A stretch of 7,441 bases of DNA from positions 1 to 7,441 of the forward strand of contig CBFGWV010000242.1 in assembly GCA_965652545.1 (NCBI GenBank), written 5' to 3'. The number at the start of each line of letters is the position of its first letter. Position 1 is the first letter of the stretch. Positions 1 to 5,700 of this stretch are shown here, one piece after another. Below the pieces are notes generated by a model. It saw nothing but the letters and a program-made list of their open reading frames with translations, ran no database searches and had not been told where the DNA came from. This DNA is from CBFGWV01 sp965652545 (lineage in GTDB: Bacteria; Pseudomonadota; Gammaproteobacteria; Competibacterales; Competibacteraceae). Made by a program: the position numbers and the translations under genes.

Positions 1-2712
1 GCAAGCGAGCAAAGTGAAGCCGCGGGGGGCTTGCGCGGACCCGGCAACCCCGCGGTCAGTGCCGTACCCACCACTCCCGATACCCTCCGTACCCGACTGA
101 CCGCTATCGTCGCCGAGAAGACCGGCTATCCGGCGGACATGCTCGCCCCCGACCTGGACATCGAGGCGGACCTGGGCATCGACTCCATCAAACGGGTCGA
201 GATCCTCGCGGTCCTGCGCGAGGTCCTGGGCGCCGGCACCGTCTGGCCGGATCGGTCCACCCTGGCCGCCGCCCGTACCCTGGGCGCCATGGCGCAGCTG
301 CTGGCCGAGGCGGCGGCGCCTGAGGACACCGCCGCCGGCGGCACGCAACCTGCCGCGGACCCCGACGAACACGTCGCCGCCCGGCCCCCGGCAGCGGACA
401 CGCCGGCCGCGGTCACCACCGGCCGCCTGATATGGGAGCATCTCCCACCCCCGATGCCCGACCGCCGCCTCCCCGGTGGCACCGTCATCGTCTACGGCGA
501 TGGCGGGCCGTTGACCCTGGAACTGGCCCATGCGCTGGAGCAGGCCGGCGCCACCGCCGTTGTCCTGCAACCGCCGGTCGCCCGCATGGTCGAGCCACCG
601 GAGACCGTCCACTGCCTGCCGCTCGCCGATACCGAGCGGGCCACGCTGGACACCGTCCTGGCGCGGACCGAGCGCCTGTTCGGGCCGATCGCCGCGGCTA
701 TCCACTGCTGGCCGTGCATGTCCGATACGACGGCCGTCCCCATCGGCTCGACCGCACCGCTGGCCTGCGCGTTGGATCTCGCGACGCTCATGGACACACG
801 CCTCGCCCAGGCCAAGGCCGCGGCCTTCCTGACCGTGGCTCCGGCTGCCGCGCCCGCGGCCGCCGCCGGCCTGCGCGGGCTGGTCCGCACATTGACCCGG
901 GAATGGCCCACGGTGCGTGTCCGCGCCGTCGAAATCGCCGCGGACATGACCCCGGTCATGGTCGCCGCGGCCATCCTCGCCGAGTTGACCGACGGCACCG
1001 ACATGCCGCCGGTTGTCACCATCGATGCGCGCACCCGCCGACAGCTGCGTTTTACGCCGCATCCGCTCTCGGACACCGGCGAGCTACCCGTCGGCCCCGG
1101 CGATCGGGTGCTGGTCACCGGTGGTGGGCGAGGCATCACGGCGGATTGCGCCGACGCCCTGGCCACCGCCAGCGGGTGCCGTCTGCTGCTGTTGGGCCGT
1201 ACGGTCATCGACGAACCCGAGCCGGATTGGGCTGTCGGTACGGCCGATGCGGACCTGCGCAGCGGCGCCATCGCGGCGTTGGGGCAGGGTGGGCGACCCA
1301 CGCCGCGTGAGGTCGAGGCCGCCGTGGCCCCCATCCTCGCCCGCCGCGCCGTATGCGCGCGCCTTGCCGCCTTGCGCGCGGCCGGTATCGACGCCGACTA
1401 CCGTGCGGTCGACGTGGCCGATGCCTCCGCCCTGCGCACTGCGCTCGCCGGTGTCGGGCCGATCGCCGGGGTCATCCACGGTGCCGGCGCCCTGGCCGAC
1501 CGCCGTATCGGCGACAAGCGGCCGGAGGACTTCGCCGCCGTATTCCGGCCCAAGGTCGGCGGCCTCTCGGTGCTGTTGTCCGTGCTCGATCCGGCTGCGC
1601 TCAAGCTGCTGGCCTTGTTTTCCTCCACCGCGGCGAGTTTCGGCAACGCGGGGCAGAGCGACTACGCCATGGCCAACGCCGTGCTCGACCGCACCGCCGA
1701 GCGGCTGGCCGAGACCTTGCCGGCGACGCGCATCGTCGCGATTGCCTGGGGGCCGTGGCGGGCCGGGATGGTCACGCCGGCCCTGGCACGCCGGTTCGTC
1801 GAACGCGGTATCCGGCCCATCGAACCGGACGCGGGCAGGGCGCTGTTCCTGGCCGCCCTGCGCCAGCCCGACGGCGGCCAGGTCATTGTGGGCGACGACT
1901 TGTCGGCAGCCTCCGGCCCGCGCGCTCCACGTCGCTTCAGCCTGGCCGAAACGCCCGTCCTGGCCGATCACATGATCGACGGCCATCCTGTGGTGCCCGC
2001 CGCCTGGCCGCTGGCCTGGATGCTGGCGCAGGCCGAGGCGGACGGTGCCCGCGTCGCCGTGGTCGAGGACTTCCGCGTCCTCAAGGGCCTGATCCTGGAT
2101 GACGGGCAGACCGGTCCGCTGACCTTGCGCTTGAGCGCGACCGGCACCGCCGTGGATGCCGGCATCTTTGCCGCCAATGCCGTGGGGCCGGACGTTCCGC
2201 ACTACAGCGCACGCCTGGTCACCGGACCGGTGCCGGCCTGCCCGTACACGGCGGACACGGGCGGGCCTGGCGAGGCCGGCGACCCGACGGCCTATCTCGA
2301 CGGCCCGATCGCCTACGGGCCGGCGTTTCGCGGTGTCTTGCGGGTTACCCGGCTGGATGCGGGCGGGGTGACGATTACCTGCACCCTGCCGACGGAGGTC
2401 CGCGAAGGTCCGCGCAACCCCCTGGCCTACGACCTTGCCACCCACGCTCTGCTGGTCTGGCTGCAGGCGCAGCACGGCGCCGGCTGCCTGCCCAGCCGCG
2501 TCGGGCGCATCGTCTGGCCGGCCATGCCGGTCGGCGCCGGGCCGCTGAGCGCGCAGGCCTCGATCCGAGCCTGCGACGACGAACGCCTGGTCGCGGATCT
2601 GGCCTTGTTCGACGACGCCGGCAAGGCTGTGCTGTGGATCGATGGCTTCGAGGGCATCGTCGTCGGCCGCGACCACCCCCTGGCCTTGCGCGCCGCCGCC
2701 CGGCGCGCTTGA
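1..2712 (+). CDS. PfaA-like polyketide/PUFA synthase subunit, 3' part: ACP-KR-DH (5' partial)
   Basis: C-terminal part of an iterative type I synthase making a long-chain lipid in the cytoplasm. Residues are counted from base 1. An ACP (about 24-107) carries LGIDSIKR with the phosphopantetheine Ser62. An Ala/Pro-rich linker (about 108-145) follows. The ketoreductase has a degenerate structural half (YGDGG, 165-169) and a catalytic half with the NADPH loop TGGGRGI (373-379), LAD 498-500, Ser541/542, Tyr555 and Asn559. It also has the long insert after strand 2 typical of PfaA/Hgl KRs. The dehydratase is a double hotdog with HxxxGxxxxP (His657-Pro666), AYGPAF (771-776) and DxxxH (Asp811, His815), so all catalytic motifs are present. 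The frame is open at base 1 and the leading residues look like an inter-ACP linker. The TTG at 31 has no properly spaced Shine-Dalgarno, so the true start lies upstream, probably after KS-MAT and more ACPs. The TGA stop is at 2710-2712. Family assignment is strong; the product is unknown. Confidence 0.9.
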   Translation, partial: ASEQSEAAGGLRGPGNPAVSAVPTTPDTLRTRLTAIVAEKTGYPADMLAPDLDIEADLGIDSIKRVEILAVLREVLGAGTVWPDRSTLAAARTLGAMAQLLAEAAAPEDTAAGGTQPAADPDEHVAARPPAADTPAAVTTGRLIWEHLPPPMPDRRLPGGTVIVYGDGGPLTLELAHALEQAGATAVVLQPPVARMVEPPETVHCLPLADTERATLDTVLARTERLFGPIAAAIHCWPCMSDTTAVPIGSTAPLACALDLATLMDTRLAQAKAAAFLTVAPAAAPAAAAGLRGLVRTLTREWPTVRVRAVEIAADMTPVMVAAAILAELTDGTDMPPVVTIDARTRRQLRFTPHPLSDTGELPVGPGDRVLVTGGGRGITADCADALATASGCRLLLLGRTVIDEPEPDWAVGTADADLRSGAIAALGQGGRPTPREVEAAVAPILARRAVCARLAALRAAGIDADYRAVDVADASALRTALAGVGPIAGVIHGAGALADRRIGDKRPEDFAAVFRPKVGGLSVLLSVLDPAALKLLALFSSTAASFGNAGQSDYAMANAVLDRTAERLAETLPATRIVAIAWGPWRAGMVTPALARRFVERGIRPIEPDAGRALFLAALRQPDGGQVIVGDDLSAASGPRAPRRFSLAETPVLADHMIDGHPVVPAAWPLAWMLAQAEADGARVAVVEDFRVLKGLILDDGQTGPLTLRLSATGTAVDAGIFAANAVGPDVPHYSARLVTGPVPACPYTADTGGPGEAGDPTAYLDGPIAYGPAFRGVLRVTRLDAGGVTITCTLPTEVREGPRNPLAYDLATHALLVWLQAQHGAGCLPSRVGRIVWPAMPVGAGPLSAQASIRACDDERLVADLALFDDAGKAVLWIDGFEGIVVGRDHPLALRAAARRA

Positions 2713-2783
2713 CGATGGCCTGTCCGGACCGTGGCACCGCGTCCCCTGGAGCGCCCTCGGCGGCGGTTGCGGAAGGGTGACCG
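2713..2783 (+). promoter_or_regulatory. Intergenic gap with ribosome binding site for the KS-CLF-AT gene
   Basis: This 71-base gap separates the two synthase genes. The purine-rich GGAAGGG at 2771-2777 lies 6 bases before the ATG at 2784 and is a convincing Shine-Dalgarno. An in-frame TGA at 2778-2780 excludes any upstream start for the downstream gene. No sigma-70-like -35/-10 pair and no hairpin with a T-run is visible. The two genes are therefore probably co-transcribed (inference). Confidence 0.7.
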
Positions 2784-5700
2784 ATGACCCGTGACCCACT
2801 GGCCATCGTCGGCCTCTCCGCCTTGCTGCCCGGTGCCGCGGACGCGGACGCCTTCTGGCGGCGCCTGATCGAGGGCTGGGACGCCATCGTTCCGGCCACG
2901 GCGGAGGATTTCGGCCTGGACCCCGCCGCGATCTTCGATCCCGAGCGCGGTGTCCCGGATCGCATCTGCAACCTGTACGGTGCCTGGCTGCGCGGTGTCG
3001 AGGTCGACTGCGAGGGCTACGCCGTGCCCGCCGCCGAGCTCGCCCGCCACGGTCCACTGGTGCGCTGGCCGCTGCACCTGGCGCACACCGCATTGGCGCA
3101 GGCGGACGCGACCGTGCCGCTGGACCGCGACCGCTGCGGTCTGCTGCTGGGGGCGTACTCCTGGGGCACGACACAGCACTCCACGGCCTTGCTGCGCACC
3201 CTCTACGACCCGCTGATCGAGCCGGCGCTGGCCGCAGCCACGGGGCGGCCGGGCCTGCGGTTTACCAATCGATGCGATGAGGGGGTGCCCGAGAACGCGC
3301 TGATCGCCGGCTACGTGCCCGGTCTGCTCTGCCGCGCGTTGTCCCTGAAGGGGCCGCGCTACGCCGTGGATGCGGCCTGCGCCACCTCGCTCTACGCTCT
3401 GAAACTGGCCGCCTTGCACCTATGGGCCGGGCAGGCGGACACCATGGTCGTGACCGCCGCCAGCACCATCGACCCGGTCTACGCCACCCTCGGCTTCGCC
3501 GCGCTGCACGCCTTGCCGGCCGGCAGCCGCAGCCGTCCGCTGGATGCCGCCTCCGAAGGGCTGGCCCTGGGGCAGGGCGGTGTAGCCTTTGTCGTGCGCC
3601 GGCTGGCCGATGCCCGCGCCGATGGCCAGCCGGTGCGCGCCATCATCCGCGGCATCGGCCTGTCCAGCGACGGCCGCGGCCAGCACCTCATCACCCCCAA
3701 CCCCAAGGGCCAGCGCCTGGCCTGCGAGCGTGCCTACGAAGAGGCGGGCCTGGCGCCGTCGACCATCGACTACATCGAATGCCACGCCACCGGTACCCGG
3801 GTCGGCGACCGCAGCGAGCTCGGCGTGCTCAGCGAGGTCTTCGGCGACAGCGGCACGGTCCCGCTTCTGGGCAGCGTCAAATCCAACCTGGGGCATCTGC
3901 TCACCGCCGCCGGCGGTGTCGGCCTGCTCAAGACCGTGCTGGCCATGGCGCAGGGCACGATCCCACCGACCATCGCGATCCGCACGCCGCTGAGCAGCGA
4001 CGATGGTCGCCTCGGGGCGGACCGCATCGTGCGCGAACCACGGCCTTGGCCCGGGAGTCAGCCGGGTATGGGCGCAGCACGCCGTCGCGCCGCGGTCAAC
4101 GCGTTCGGATTCGGCGGCACCAACGCCCACCTGATCCTGGAGGACGCCGGTGCCGGTCCAAACGAAGGCGGCGGTATGTTTCTACCGGCCGAGCCGCTGG
4201 CCATCGTCGGCATGGGTATGCAGGCCGGCACCGTCGACAGCCTCGAGGCCTGGCGGCAGCGCTTGCCGGAGGGCGTTGCGGATGCCCGTCCCCTGCCGCC
4301 GCGCCGCTGGTCCGGCCTGGACGCACGGGTGGCCGTGCCGCCGGCCGGCGCGTGGATCGACGACCTGACCCTGGATGCCCTGCATTACCGCCTGCCACCG
4401 CGTGAGTTGGAGCGGCTCAACCCTCAGCAGACGCTCATGTTCGCCGTGGCTGATGCGGCATTGCGCGATGCGGGCATCGCCGAGGGCAGCCGCGTCGCCG
4501 TGGTCATTGCCGCGGAGGCGGAGTTGTCGGTGCATCGGCTGCGTGCGCGCTGGGACAGCGAGGCCCGTCTCGACGCTGCGTTGGCGGCGGCGGGCGGCCA
4601 GTTGCCGGCGGCGTCCCGGCACCCCTTGGCGGCGGCCTTGCGCGACGCTCTGCACCCGCAGAGCGAGCCCGGTGATTTCCTCGGTTATATCGGCAATCTC
4701 CTGGCCAGCCGTATCACCGTGCTGTGGGACTTCCCGGCCCCCAATTTCACCATCTCGGCGCAGGAGAACGGCGGCCTGCAGGCCCTCGTCCTCGCCGATC
4801 TGCTGCTGCGCGCCGGCGAAGCCGATGCCGTACTGGTCGGCGCCGTGGATTTGGCCGGTGGCCCCGAAACCGTCTGGCTGCGCAGCCTGCTGGCCGGCCC
4901 CGCCGCCGCGCCGGGCTTTGCGCTGGGGCCGGATGGCGGCTGGTGGCCGGGGGAGGGTGCCGGGGCCGTGGTGGTGCAGCGTGCCGACGCTGCCCGGGCC
5001 GCTGGGCGGGCGGCTTATGCGCTCATCGATGCTGTCGCGGTCGCCCCGCTCGACGGCGACCCGGCCGCCGCCATCGGCCATACGGTCCGCGAGGCGCTGG
5101 CCACGGCGGGCGCGGAGGCCGGTGACATCGGCCTGATCGAGGTGTTTGCCGGCGGCGACCCGGCACAGGATGCGCAGGAACTGGCCGGCTTGGCCGGGGT
5201 GTACGGCGTGGGTGTCGACCCTTGTGCCCTGGGCAGCGCCAAGGCCCAGATCGGCCACACCGGCGCGGCCTCGGGGCTGCTGGGCGTGATCCGTGCGGCG
5301 CTGTGCCTGTCCGACAAGCTGCTGCCCGGCCAACCCGGTTGGATGGGTCCGCACAAGGCATTGCCCACCGATGTCGGCCGGCTGGTGGTGGGCGGCGCGG
5401 CGCGGCCCTGGTTGCGCGGCCGCGGCCGTCGTCGCGCGGCGGTGCAAGGGCTGGGGCTGGATGCGCGCAGTGTCCATGTGCTGCTGTCGGAGGGCGACCG
5501 CGCCCCGCTGCCGCGACTTGGTCTGTCGTCGACTCCGCCGCTGCCGCTACCGGTGTTCGCTGCCGACCTCGATGGATTGTTGGCCGGCCTGGACGCGCTC
5601 GCCGGCGATGCACGGCCGCTGGCGCAGATCGCCCGCGAGCGGCTGCTTGCCGCGCCGACCGATGGTTTGGCACTGGTGCTGGTGGCGCGCGATCGCGACG

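Noticed and set aside
31..33. TTG as the start of the ACP-KR-DH gene
   Set aside because: The G-run before it is too close to act as a Shine-Dalgarno, and the frame stays open to base 1 with linker-like residues. A 5'-truncated gene is more likely.
2715..2780. Small 21-codon open frame between the two synthase genes (possible leader peptide)
   Set aside because: It has an ATG but no ribosome binding site, and its composition is ordinary for this DNA. It ends just before the ATG of the next gene, but translational coupling would be speculation.
1084..3174. Very long open frame on the minus strand (about 696 codons)
   Set aside because: It is antisense to the well-supported KR-DH and KS coding regions. 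It encodes Arg/Gly/Pro-rich low-complexity sequence without family motifs and arises from the high GC content.
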